The notes under the pieces were generated by a model, which was given only the letters and a program-made list of their open reading frames with translations, had not been told where the DNA came from and searched no databases. From Stylonectria norvegica (taxonomy: Eukaryota; Ascomycota; Sordariomycetes; Hypocreales; Nectriaceae), in the NCBI GenBank assembly GCA_014621405.1, contig JAANBC010000119.1:1-64000 (forward strand): a stretch of DNA of 64,000 nt, given 5' to 3'. Positions 1-9,458 of this stretch are shown here, piece by piece; the first letter of the stretch is position 1; each line of letters starts with the position of its first letter. The translations under genes were made by a program, and so were the position numbers.

Positions 1-332
1 CGGTCGAGCCCACCGAAGCCGCCGCAGCGAAGGGAGGCCCCGCGGCCAAGCGCCGGCGGCTGGAGCTGAGCACCGTGAGCGCGCTGCCGAATGCCGAGGA
101 GGCGTTTGGCATGGGCGAGGGCAAGGATCTGCTGGAGAGGCTGGATGCGATGAAGGACGAGGACGGCGAGGAGGATGCCGAGTTGGAAGGTGATGAGGGC
201 ATGGAGGAGGAGCAGGATGAGGTGTATGACGATGAGGATGCGGGTGACTACGACGCCGAGAATTACTTTGATAACGGTGATGAGTTTGGGGAGGACTACG
301 GCGATGGGGACGAGGGCGAGGGAACGTTCTAG
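1..332 (+). CDS. DNA-directed RNA polymerase III subunit C31 (RPC7-like), 3' end
   Basis: The frame is open from the first bases of the window (codon phase begins at base 3) to a TAG ending at 332, so only the C-terminal part of the gene is present. A basic stretch (AKRRRLEL) is followed by a very acidic tail rich in Glu, Asp and Gly, with the motif DAENYFDNGDEFGEDYGDG. A basic patch followed by an acidic tail containing an ENYFDNG-type motif is characteristic of Rpc31/RPC7, which belongs to the Pol III-specific subcomplex used in initiation at tRNA and 5S genes. The N-terminal region of the family lies outside the window, so the call rests on the tail alone. Other acidic nuclear proteins cannot be fully excluded. 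Confidence 0.6.
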   Translation, partial: VEPTEAAAAKGGPAAKRRRLELSTVSALPNAEEAFGMGEGKDLLERLDAMKDEDGEEDAELEGDEGMEEEQDEVYDDEDAGDYDAENYFDNGDEFGEDYGDGDEGEGTF

Positions 333-782
333 TCGGAGTTTCTACTATGGTCCGACGGGAAAAGAGTCTGGCCTGGTGGATGGATGCCCGTCTTGTATAC
401 TGTAGATACCTGCTTGATACCCACCCCCATAAATGGGCAGCGAATAGTAAATCACTTGTGCTATGCCTCTCATCATTGTTTCTCTGGTGTGTTCACAAAT
501 CGTCTGTGTTCATGGGTATCTATTTACCTCCGTGTCAGGCTAGGCGAAACAGCTAGATCTCGCCCATACACCCAGTGTCTTCATTCATCCAATTTTCCTT
601 CCACCGGAGAACAGGCTGCGGCCGTTGGCTTTTGTATTCGTACATTTCGTAGGGTTTGTTCTCACCCTGAACCATGGCACCATATAGCCCTTTGTTACAA
701 GAAGCCTTCTTCATCAGCTAAAGCCGACGTGGCAACTGTTAAGCAGCCCTCATTGACCATTCTCTCTCATTTTTAGAGCTTG
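333..782. other. Convergent intergenic spacer
   Basis: This is the 3' spacer between the Pol III subunit gene on the plus strand and NUP49 on the minus strand. The open frames here have no coding character. I see no other feature. Confidence 0.5.
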
Positions 783-2438
783 TCAAGAGGCCATCCCCAT
801 GGCGTAAACACCGCTGTCCAAGATCCCAGCCTGTAGCCTCGACAACCTCTCCCGCGTGTCGGCAATCTGCCCCGCCTGCGCAACAATGGCATTACCCGTC
901 TCGCGCAGGGCAGCGAGAATCTCGCCCAACTGGTCCTGAACGACCGCGCTGCCACTCGTGCGGTCGCGTAGCGTACGAATCTGTTCGTAGAGCCCGTTCT
1001 CCACGCCCGGCATGTCACGCTCGATGTCACCCCGGTACTCGTCAAGCCGCTTCTTGTACCTGTCAATATCGTCGCAGATACGGTTGAAGTAGGTGATGAG
1101 GTCCTGGGCATTCGCGTGCGTGGACGCCGCATCGGCGCGGTTGGAATCGGAAGAGGGCGATGAGCTGGCGAAAAGCCCCGTCTGATGGTAGTGCGTAGGT
1201 AGCTTAAGGTTGTCGGTAGCCTTGAAGGAGAGCTGGGCGTCTGCAATGTTCTTCTTGGTCATGTCCTGCAGGACCTTGACCGTCTGGATGTCGTTGTTGA
1301 GGGCGACCTGGACCGTCTTAAACTTGGATTCGACAAACTTGACGTCACGGCCGAGCTGCTCAATGTCCCGCTCGTGCTGTGGCATGAACTCGCCAATCTC
1401 GTCCTTCATCTTGATGACGCGCTGGATGCCCTTGTCGAGCAGCGCGATCTCGTCCTGCACCGGCTTGGCAAGCTCGTCGAAGCGCGTGCGCGGGCGGATG
1501 CTGTCCCAGTTGATCTGTACGGCTGAAACATTGTTGGTCGACTGGCCGAGTGTGCTGTTTTGCTGTGGTTGGCTTTGGCCGCTACTTTTGAGTCAGAAAT
1601 CGTTGCGGCGAGGGGGTGGAAGGGAAGGGCAGCGTACAAGAGACCGCCGGTGGGCTTTGCTTGTGTTTGTCCAAAGACACCGCCGCCTGCATTGGTATCA
1701 GTGTTGTTCTTCACCGGCCTGTACATGTAGCAAAACCGCGGTTGTGGTGGCTGCTGTTGGGGTTGCAGGGACTGACCAAAGAGACCGCCACCGGTGCCTT
1801 GCTGCTGTTGCTGAGGCTGTTGTTGTTGTTGTTGTTGTTGTTGCTGCTGTTGTTGCTGATTGGTGGTATTTCCAAAGAGTCCTCCACTCGCCGGTTGTTG
1901 TTGTTGCGGCTGCTGCTGGGTATTTGTGCTGGCACCGAATAATCCTCCCGATTGTTGGGCTGGCTGCTGCTGTTGTTGTTGGTTATTGGTGTTCCCAAAG
2001 AGTCCACCACCTCCTGTATTCTGTGTCTGCTGGGTGCTCGTGTTGTTTCCAAAGAGACCACCACTAGTGGCTGGTTGCGCATTTGTCGTCGTCGATGCGC
2101 CGAACAGTCCAGTTCCCTGCTTCGGAGCTGCTCCAAAGAGCCCACCTGTGGTCGCCATGCCGCCTGTTGTTGTCGTTGTGTTCGCTGCCGTGTTGTTTGA
2201 GCCTAGTAGTCCGCCTTGCGGGGCAGTTAAAGAGCCACTAGGACGCCGCGGTATCAGCATTTTTCTTCCCTTGACGATATCCATCATAGACTTCATCCTG
2301 CAGTAGCCGCTCAGAGCCTGGCTGCCCCGGAAGCTCTAGATAGTTGGGGGGAAGGTGAGAGGAAGCTTACAATGAGTTCGCAGTGCCTGTATTAATGGAA
2401 AGACCTCCTGGGCCACTGACTGATCGCGTCAAGGACAT
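783..2438 (-). CDS. NUP49: Nucleoporin NUP49 (GLFG nucleoporin of the Nsp1-Nup57-Nup49 channel complex)
   Basis: Three exons on the minus strand, 2371-2438, 1638-2237 and 783-1584, give 489 residues. Introns of 133 and 53 bp have GTAAGC and GTACGC donors, and both junctions restore a Phe codon inside an FG motif. The first exon encodes MSLTRSVSGPGGLSINTG, a start I recognise as typical of fungal NUP49. The N-terminal half carries about a dozen GLFG repeats separated by Gln/Asn-rich spacers. The C-terminal half, from about residue 250, is predicted coiled coil and would bind Nsp1 and Nup57 in the central transport channel of the nuclear pore. A longer frame starting at 2296 ignores the first intron and is not the true start. 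The gene is divergent from FIP1, with 266 bp between the start codons. Confidence 0.9.
1801..1860. repeat. Trinucleotide (CAA/CAG on the coding strand) microsatellite encoding poly-Gln in NUP49
   Basis: An almost pure run of TTG/CTG triplets on the plus strand reads as CAA/CAG on the coding strand and encodes a poly-Gln spacer of about 15 residues between two GLFG repeats. The mixture of CAA and CAG limits but does not abolish slippage. Length variation between isolates would keep the frame. Confidence 0.85.
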
Positions 2439-2704
2439 GACAGAAACAAAGGCTAAGGGGATGCGACAATGTTGGCGGGCAAGCGCGTTGATGTGAAAGA
2501 ATGATGGTGGAGTGCGCATGGGCAGTGGATTCAAGGTGTGGCTCGGTGAAGCACGGTGAGGAAGGCGGAGAAACCTCGGAACCGAGGAGCTCTGTCACCT
2601 TTGAGCTTGGAGCTTTACGACTTCTGGGTTTCGGACTTAGACCCTCTTCTTTCGATAAATCCCCTTAAATTACCATTAACAAGGACTGGAACCAACTCGT
2701 CATA

Positions 2705-3872
2705 ATGGATATCGACGAAGACGACGATCTCTACGTTCCAGAGGAGCCCAAGGCGGAGACGGAGGAGGAGGAGAAGAAACCCACAGCCGACGACCTAGAG
2801 GAGGGCGAAGAGGAGGACGAAGGCGCTGCGATGGATGAGGATGATGACGATGATTCAGTACGCGCTGTATCTTTTAAGAGAGAAGTTTTACTCTGACCAA
2901 CTTGATAGGACATTGATATTATCACCGAGCGCAAAGACGGCACAAAACCTGCCCCTCCACCGTACGTTGACCTACGACGCATTGCGAACGCAGCGCCGTG
3001 CCCTTTCAGACCAAGGACTGAGCTGACCCTGGCGCAGACAAACAAAATACAGCGATATCCGGAATATCCCGCAACGGTCAGCCTCAAACGATGTCGCCGT
3101 AAAGGCGGCGCCTGTCAAGAAGGAGGAAGAGTCGCGCGCATCAAGCACATTCAACGTCTCTGCGCCGATCGCGGATAAGACATCTGCAGCGGCGTCCAAG
3201 TCGACCATTGATATCAATGGCAATCCGATTCACGCCGCGACTGGAAAGCCCATCACACAAGTCAGCATTGACGAAGGTTTGTTCCCGACGCTTTTCTTCC
3301 ACGATACGATGGCTCATTCATGTACAGATCTTCCGGAGAACGACAAACCGTGGCGAAAGCCCGGAACAGACATTAGCGATTACTTCAACTACGGTTTCGA
3401 CGAGTTTACCTGGGCCCTATATGCCGCGAAGCAGGAGACTGTACGCAGCGAGTTTGGCGCCGACGTCTTCGCCACGAACAACAAGAAGATGATGGAGGAC
3501 TTCAACATGATGATGATGGGCGGCATGGGCGGCATGCCGGGTGGTGGCGCCGGAGGAGGCGGCGGTGCAGCTGGTGGTATGGGTGGTATGGATGGCATGC
3601 CGCCCGAAATGCAAGCCATGATGCAGCAGATGATGGCCTCGGGCATGGACCCCTCCCAGATGGACCCCAGCCAGATGAACGCCATGTTCGCAGGCATGCA
3701 AAACGCTGGCGGCAACGGTGGTGCGCAGGGCGGACAAGGCCAGAACTTTGGCAGCGGTTTTGGTGGGAACCAGGGCTTTGGCGGTTACGACCAGAGCATG
3801 GCTGGAGGAGGAGGTGGTGGTGGTGGCCAAGGCAGCTTTAGAGGTGGTCGCGGACGACGAGGACGGTGGTAG
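2705..3872 (+). CDS. FIP1: Pre-mRNA polyadenylation factor FIP1
   Basis: Four exons, 2705-2857, 2909-2961, 3038-3276 and 3328-3872, encode 329 residues. Introns are 51, 76 and 51 bp with GTACGC, GTACGT and GTTTGT donors. The N-terminus is acidic (residues 1-51), as expected of the poly(A)-polymerase-binding region. Residues about 149-178 carry the Fip1 motif, including DKPWRKPGTDISDYFNYGFD and the following DEFTW. The rest is low complexity: Met/Gly-rich, then Gly/Gln-rich, ending in an RG-rich tail (RGGRGRRGRW) that could bind RNA. Fip1 tethers poly(A) polymerase to the cleavage and polyadenylation factor in the nucleus. The gene is head-to-head with NUP49. Confidence 0.93.
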
Positions 3873-4112
3873 CGATCGACTTTTCACGTTAGGATCAGGC
3901 TGATGGAGGAAAAAAGAGACGATTATGTGGGATTGTGCGATTATGGGTAGGGAAATTGGCGTTGAGGCTTATTAGTCGCATGGTACATGGCCATGATGGA
4001 TCGTCTATACGGCGGCCTCGGGTTGACAAATTCGACATGTTCAGAATCACCCACTTTCTCTGTTACTCCTTTATATCTTTATTCCGTCTTGCTTGCTTAC
4101 TCCTATCAAGTC

Positions 4113-5030
4113 TCAAGCTAGGGACACCTCAACCACCTTCGCCGGCTCCGTCTTGCCATCCACCGGCGTCGCATTTCCACCAGCAGTCGACACATACAGC
4201 ACACTCTCGTCCTTACCGAACACGCAAGCTGTCGCACCCGCAAGCTCCAAGCTCGTCTCGTTACCCGCAATCTTGACCGCAGCACCACCGCCAGCCGGGA
4301 CCTTAACGATTGTGTTGGTGACGTTGGTACACACGTATATAGTGCCATCTCGCGCCACAGCCAGGTCGTCGGGGACGATGCCCTCGGCAAGTGTCTCGAC
4401 GGGTCCCGAGGCTTGCAAGTCTGCGGTGACGGGCAGGCGGTACACTGCCCCGCGGGTTGTGGTGGTGTAGTAAACGTATGCCTGCGTAGATGTGCGGTGG
4501 ACCTTAAGGCCGTTGATGGCGAAGGGGAGGGGAGCGTTTGGAGGACAAGTTATGGTTTCGTCTTCGAAGGCGATGGAGTGAGCCCCAGACGACACGTCAA
4601 GCTTGTAGATCTTGCCGTTGAAGCAGTCCGTGACCAAAATCGTCTTGGAATCCCACGTCGCAATGCCATTGACCATGGCAATTTCAGGCGTGTCGGCGAT
4701 TTTGGTTAGCTTGGGCTCCGCGCCCGTCAAATCAGCGAGCCAAATGGCCGAGTTCCCGCCTTTGGGGCCAGTCGCTATGTCGAACACGAGGGAGCCGATG
4801 GCGAAGACATCAGGAGAGACCTCGCAGATACCGCTCAGGCCATTGACAGGCGCGGCAGAGTCTGGGAGGCGGAGGAGTGACTTGCCCGTGGACGTGGAGG
4901 GATCAATAGCCCATAGTTCAGGAGTGTCGACACGAGTTGCGAGGAGGGTGCCGTTGGGGCGGATGGCAATGTTCTCGAACCAGGATGGTTGAGAGGAGAG
5001 TTGGAAAATGGTCTTGGTTGAGGACGACAT
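4113..5030 (-). CDS. SMP-30/gluconolactonase-like six-bladed beta-propeller protein
   Basis: A single uninterrupted frame of 305 residues begins with ATG at 5030. It shows the repeated pattern of a six-bladed propeller: WFENIAIRPNGTLLATRVDT near the start, then AMVNGIATWDSKTILVTDC, then PDDLAVARDGTIYVCTN. The protein has no signal peptide and so is probably cytosolic. In fungi this fold is used by lactonase-like hydrolases and also by hetero-Diels-Alderases encoded in secondary-metabolite clusters, which are close in sequence. Without a comparison I cannot choose between these. No biosynthetic backbone gene lies beside it, so a pathway role is not indicated by context. Confidence 0.75.
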   Translation of the reverse strand: MSSSTKTIFQLSSQPSWFENIAIRPNGTLLATRVDTPELWAIDPSTSTGKSLLRLPDSAAPVNGLSGICEVSPDVFAIGSLVFDIATGPKGGNSAIWLADLTGAEPKLTKIADTPEIAMVNGIATWDSKTILVTDCFNGKIYKLDVSSGAHSIAFEDETITCPPNAPLPFAINGLKVHRTSTQAYVYYTTTTRGAVYRLPVTADLQASGPVETLAEGIVPDDLAVARDGTIYVCTNVTNTIVKVPAGGGAAVKIAGNETSLELAGATACVFGKDESVLYVSTAGGNATPVDGKTEPAKVVEVSLA

Positions 5031-5926
5031 GATGATGATGATTCAAAACTGTAACTGTAAGATGGGAGAGAAATGGGCGCCGATGTGTTTGGAGATGCTC
5101 TCATAGACATGAAGTCGGCGCCGATCACCTCTCTTATAACAAAATCGGTCGGAGATAGTTAGCTGGTGAGCTCCTAATTAGGACAGTACTTACAGAAGAA
5201 TAATGTCACCCAATATTGGAGCCGCCTTGAAGGTGGAGAGCTTCGGCGATAAGTCGAACCCATCCTTGAGCTAACTCGCTCTGTAACTCCGATAAAACCG
5301 CTACATACTTCAATTAACATAGTTACGCAGCACAACAAGGCATTTCGTAGCAGGCCGTAGATTTGACCGCTCGGGGATTTGGAGTTGAAACGGGTGAAGA
5401 CACTCAAAGTTCAAATCCGAGCGTTGACTCTTTGTCGTCCATTTCTACGGCAATCTAGATATCACGTAGACTTTTTGAGCAGATGTCAACACTCAGGTGG
5501 CGTGTGGGCTGGTCAATGAAAGAATCCAAAAAGGCAGTAATACTAAATATAGCGTTCAGCCTTTCCTAAGAAGTTATGAGAAGAAGCATGCCTGCAATTA
5601 CTGAGTACCAAACGCTGGTAATATAGAACACCTTTTGCCACCTAGTTAGCATTTTTCTTGCCCTAAAATATGACAACTTGGTTGTGTCTTTCTGTTATTC
5701 TTCTTCTTAGCTTATCTTAGATATCGACTGGACTGTTGTGACGACCTCTTTCAATTGCAATTATTACGTGGATGCTGTTGGGTCGAAAAATTGCACCGCC
5801 ACACTTTTGCTGCCCTGGTTAGTAGCCTATAGATCTGACATCTCGGGGACATAACTCTCTCCACTCTGAGTTAGACAATTAGACTTACTTACCTATCCTC
5901 AAGTCTCAACTCTCAAAGCGCGCCGG
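5031..5926. other. Intergenic region with no recognised feature
   Basis: This divergent spacer lies between the propeller gene and the F-box gene. It is somewhat AT-richer than its flanks, with only short frames that show no coding signature. Confidence 0.4.
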
Positions 5927-6892
5927 ATGAAGGCAAAACATGACGATGTACCCGTCCTCTGGACGTATACGAAACAACCCATCCGAGATAATACCCTGGA
6001 CAACGCACAGCTATCGACACGCTGCCCGCTTGACAATGGACTACACACCGACGCGTCCAGTCCCGCGCGTTACTCTGTCGGCCGGCTCGACCAGCTTCCA
6101 GCAGAACTTCTCGTCCTGGTCCTGCTGTACACTGACGTCCCATCGCTGACTCGATTTCGTCGCGTCAATCGCCGTGCCATGGAACTCGTCGACTCGGTCC
6201 CTGAGTACGCCGCCATCATCAAGCATTGCCCTGACATCATTCGCGCCATTCTCAGCATTCACGCAGACGCGTTCAACTGCCATGTGCTATACGCAACCCT
6301 CAACACCACCCGGTGTTCCACATGCCAGCACTTTGGCGATCATCTCTATCTCATCGACTGTCGCCGAGTCTGCTACTACTGCTTTACTCAGCGTTTGGAT
6401 TATTTCCCTCTCACTATCGGCCGCGCATCTCGTTTCTTTGCCCGCAAGGGAACGGAGCTGCGAAATGCCATGACTACACGCCAACGTCTGATTGCGGCAA
6501 ATCCACCAAGCGTACTGAGCCTGCCCGGGCGGTACTGTACCGCCTGGGTCAGTGAAGGGGGCAATTTGGCGCGAAAGCGGTTTCAACTCTTCGACCGTCG
6601 GGCAGTCATCCAGGATCCGGCGGCCTCTGGTTTTCCAAAACTAGACAAGACCACCAGGGAACCTCTGCGGTTCATGACTATCATCACCGCGCCGTATCTG
6701 TTCGATTTTGGCATGAGGGTCGACTGGGGATACTTCTGCCTTGGCTGCAAGGAGGAGAGCAGTAGGCAGGAAGACATGGATTTTAGGATCAAATACACAA
6801 AGGAAGAGGTAGTTGAGCACTTCGAGAAGTATGGACCAGTGGAGGAGACGCCAAGGATACCCGGCAGGTTCAAGCATGCTCCTCCAGTTTGA
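5927..6892 (+). CDS. F-box protein
   Basis: An intronless frame of 321 residues starts with ATG at 5927. Residues about 53-95 form an F-box (RLDQLPAELLVLVLLYTDVP followed by SLTRFRRVNRRAMELV), which normally binds Skp1 in an SCF ubiquitin ligase. A cysteine cluster follows (CSTCQHFGDHLYLIDCRRVC and then YYCF, about residues 130-155), which could bind zinc. Expanded families of F-box proteins with a Cys-rich segment are common in filamentous ascomycetes, mostly with unknown substrates. The C-terminal part has a second pair of cysteines (FCLGCKEE). No neighbour indicates a target. Confidence 0.85.
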   Translation: MKAKHDDVPVLWTYTKQPIRDNTLDNAQLSTRCPLDNGLHTDASSPARYSVGRLDQLPAELLVLVLLYTDVPSLTRFRRVNRRAMELVDSVPEYAAIIKHCPDIIRAILSIHADAFNCHVLYATLNTTRCSTCQHFGDHLYLIDCRRVCYYCFTQRLDYFPLTIGRASRFFARKGTELRNAMTTRQRLIAANPPSVLSLPGRYCTAWVSEGGNLARKRFQLFDRRAVIQDPAASGFPKLDKTTREPLRFMTIITAPYLFDFGMRVDWGYFCLGCKEESSRQEDMDFRIKYTKEEVVEHFEKYGPVEETPRIPGRFKHAPPV

Positions 6893-7083
6893 CAGAGCTG
6901 TATCGACCGTGTTTTTTTAGGCCACAAAGGTACTATCTTCTGCTTAAGATGTGCAATATTTCCCTTGACTTTGATTTGATTCCAAGAGAGTGCTTTTGAA
7001 GTTACCCCTCGCGCTATACCAAGGTCCCACTCATGCTCTTCTAGCAGATCGACTAATACGTTCTATATCGCCATCCCACAGCC

Positions 7084-7272
7084 TTAGTAGCGGCGCATCT
7101 CATCCTTTCCCGGCTGGACCATATGTCTTCTGCACATATGTGCTGATTCGGGCAAGTCCTCCTTCGTCACCGGGGTGCACACGACATTTGTGCCCAAACG
7201 CGCTGCGCATTGCTTAAACTCCTCCGGCCTTCTGCACCCGCAGCTATACGGGCGGTACAATTGCTTGCACAT
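7084..7272 (-). CDS. Small conserved-type Cys-rich protein (62 aa)
   Basis: A short minus-strand frame starts with ATG at 7272 and encodes 62 residues. It contains YSCGCRRPEEFKQCAARLGT and ends with HMCRRHMVQPGKDEMRRY. This CGC...Q-C...C...H-M-C arrangement resembles a group of tiny, probably zinc-binding proteins found across Pezizomycotina with no assigned function. The frame can be extended upstream to 7311 only through a non-ATG start. The cysteine and histidine spacing is the main argument that the ORF is real. It might also have an upstream non-coding exon, which cannot be seen here. Confidence 0.55.
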   Translation of the reverse strand: MCKQLYRPYSCGCRRPEEFKQCAARLGTNVVCTPVTKEDLPESAHMCRRHMVQPGKDEMRRY

Positions 7273-8170
7273 AGTGCTCGGGGTGCTGTATGACTTGTTG
7301 CGGCGTATCAAGGACTAGAGGCGTAGGTATCTTGGGGGAGAACTAATTTGAGAAGCAAATGTTAGTATCTATCACTATCTATGTCTCGAGACCATGGCAG
7401 ACGCAAGCCGGTCTGACACGAGGAGCTCTAACTTACTAAGCTTTTGAATTGCCGAAGACAGTACAAGATATTGGGGCCTGAAGGTTGGTATATGGGAGAA
7501 TGATTTCTGGATGTTCGCTTTCCACACTGATATGAAGCTCCTGATAAAGATGAGGAGCAGACAGCATGTTCCTGTTAGTTATATATCTACCTTGCTCATA
7601 TTATTATCAGCAGACTCGTGCTCAGATACCGCGCGGCAATTCATGTGTCAAGTGACATAAGCGGTAATCCAGCCTCGCAGGCCTCCCAGTGTGTTGGCTC
7701 TTTATTAGTCTGCGAACAGATTCCATTTCTCCCCCTTTGCAGTTGGCCGTTAATGTTTCATTGGCTATCAGTTGTTGTACGGTGTTTGCCGGTCCCGAAG
7801 AGCCGCGACCCGCATTGCCGCAGGCGGCACGCACGCGCTCAGCTAGGGCGGCTCGTTGGAAAGTTTGATTGGCTAAGGTAAGATACTTCTGCACTCGCAT
7901 ACAACCTGCGAGCGCGTAGATACATGTTACATGCACATATAGGTACACTTCTCGGTCCAACTTATTTCTATTCTGCAGGCCGGACCAACAAGACATTCAT
8001 GGATGGCTACCTTACCTAAGTAAGCCCCGAGAAAACAAATACTCCTGCCCGTTCACGCACTCCCAAAGAGCCAACGCCAAACTGCGCAGCCAACTCTCAC
8101 ATCTAGAGCGCCTCCTTACCCATCCCCATCTCGCAGCCGTTATCCGTCGTCTCTGCACCGCCTTTCCGCT
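7273..8170. other. Intergenic region with no recognised gene
   Basis: About 0.9 kb separates the small Cys-rich protein gene (minus strand) from the kinase-like gene (plus strand). Frames in it are short and lack motifs. The pyrimidine-rich last 130 bp before 8171 looks like a fungal 5' leader. Confidence 0.4.
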
Positions 8171-9004
8171 ATGAACGCCCCCAACAACGCCAATGTCCGG
8201 CTCCTAGCATGTCTCGCCAACGACGACGATGATGACACGGATGACAGCGATTACCGCTTCCTCATCGACGGTCAGAATGTCAAGTATGTGACCACAGCGC
8301 CAGGCACATTTCGCGAGGCTGAAGAATACCGTACCTTTGAGCCCGTCCTGCTCGGCGAGCTTCTTCCCCCTTTTCCAACGGGCGATTGGAATAACGGCCA
8401 TGTAGCCAGGGATCCCGAGACAGGGAAGGCCGTCTTTGTCAGAACTGAGAAAGTGCAGTTTGCCGGGGTAAAGAACCTCTGGCATCCTCAGAAACTCAAC
8501 GAGCTAGATTTCACGCGACAAGACCGAATAAGGCAACGCGTCAACATTTCAACGCATCCGCAAGTCCAAGGTGGCAAACCCGTGCTCGTCAAACTCGCGG
8601 TTTGGCCTTGGGAAATCCCCTCTCTCGAGGTTGAGACAACTGTCTATCAATGCATCAGCGACAGCGGCGTTGGTCCCAAGTTTCTAGGCCACCTCACAGA
8701 AGGCAAGGACGGACGTGTTGTTGGCTTTATCACTGAGTGGGTGAAAGGCGCGAGGCCCGCAGGACCAGCTGATCTGGAGGATTGCACGAAGGCGTTGGGC
8801 AGGCTGCATAAGCTCGGCATAAAGCATGGCGATATCAACAGATTCAACTTCCTTGTGCGAGACGGACATGATGTAGTTTTGGTAGACTTTGAGATGGCGA
8901 AGCGCGACTGTTGTCCTCCAGAGCTCGAAGACGAGATGAACCTCCTCAAGAGTAGCTTGGAGAGCTCGAGTTTGCTTGGCGGAGCAGGACCTGTCTATGT
9001 GTAG
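8171..9004 (+). CDS. Protein-kinase-fold protein (atypical small kinase-like)
   Basis: An intronless frame encodes 277 residues. The N-terminal 110 residues carry an Asp-rich segment (DDDDDTDDSD) and no clear domain. From about residue 135 it resembles a kinase fold: GGKPVLVKLAVWPWEIPSLE with a candidate ATP-binding Lys, a catalytic-loop motif HGDINRFNF with Asp221 and Asn226, and LVDFE (Asp239) in place of DFG. The catalytic-loop Asp and the metal-binding Asp are both kept, so phosphotransfer is possible. The fold is shared with aminoglycoside phosphotransferases and fungal RIO-like kinases. Such proteins are often mislabelled in fungal annotations. Substrate is unknown. Confidence 0.7.
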   Translation: MNAPNNANVRLLACLANDDDDDTDDSDYRFLIDGQNVKYVTTAPGTFREAEEYRTFEPVLLGELLPPFPTGDWNNGHVARDPETGKAVFVRTEKVQFAGVKNLWHPQKLNELDFTRQDRIRQRVNISTHPQVQGGKPVLVKLAVWPWEIPSLEVETTVYQCISDSGVGPKFLGHLTEGKDGRVVGFITEWVKGARPAGPADLEDCTKALGRLHKLGIKHGDINRFNFLVRDGHDVVLVDFEMAKRDCCPPELEDEMNLLKSSLESSSLLGGAGPVYV

Positions 9005-9458
9005 TATATCCGAGAAAGAAGCCAATATTCAATGTCATATACGACCCTTTCTCACCCATCTCAACTTAGGTTAGTTCCCTTTAACTTGAACATCCAAGGC
9101 AAATGGAGCATGATGCTTAGATGGTGTAAGATATCAAAAGTCGCTTGTTGAAGTGTTTTAGATTGCTTTTCTTTAATTATACACCTGCGCACATTTTGGC
9201 CATTGTCCTCTCGAATTGACAACGAAATTACGCATTGATCGTTATTATTCAGATTGTTCTGCAATATCTTCTAATGCGTCGCCATGAACATGTCTAATTC
9301 TAACAGTCAATTGCCGGAATACGCTTTTTCAACCCTATATTTTGCCGACTGTCAGGAGTTTGAGGGCGCGACTCAAGGCTTCGTTTGATGAACTGGAAAA
9401 GATATAGGGAGGGCTCCCAACTTGCAAGAAGCCCAACGTCATCCCGAGTTCCCGACCC
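9005..9458. other. Convergent intergenic spacer
   Basis: This is the spacer between the kinase-like gene and the aminotransferase gene, which converge. It is AT-rich at 9060-9350, with no recognisable feature. Confidence 0.4.

Noticed and set aside
1725..1775. An extra intron in NUP49 around the non-repeat segment RFCYMYRPVKNN
   Set aside because: The only in-frame GT-AG pair spans 30 nt, too short for a fungal intron, and longer pairs break the frame. The segment is odd but was kept as coding.
1406..2296. A NUP49 start at 2296 giving MKSMMDIVKGRKMLIPRR
   Set aside because: This stretch lies inside an intron (2238-2370). Splicing to the upstream exon gives a typical NUP49 N-terminus and keeps the frame.
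1210..2306. Long plus-strand frames rich in Leu, Val and Cys opposite NUP49
   Set aside because: They are antisense shadows of the Gln-rich GLFG repeats and have no independent coding signal.
3389..3887. Minus-strand Pro/Ala- and His-rich frames opposite FIP1
   Set aside because: They are the complement of the Met/Gly-rich low-complexity region of FIP1.
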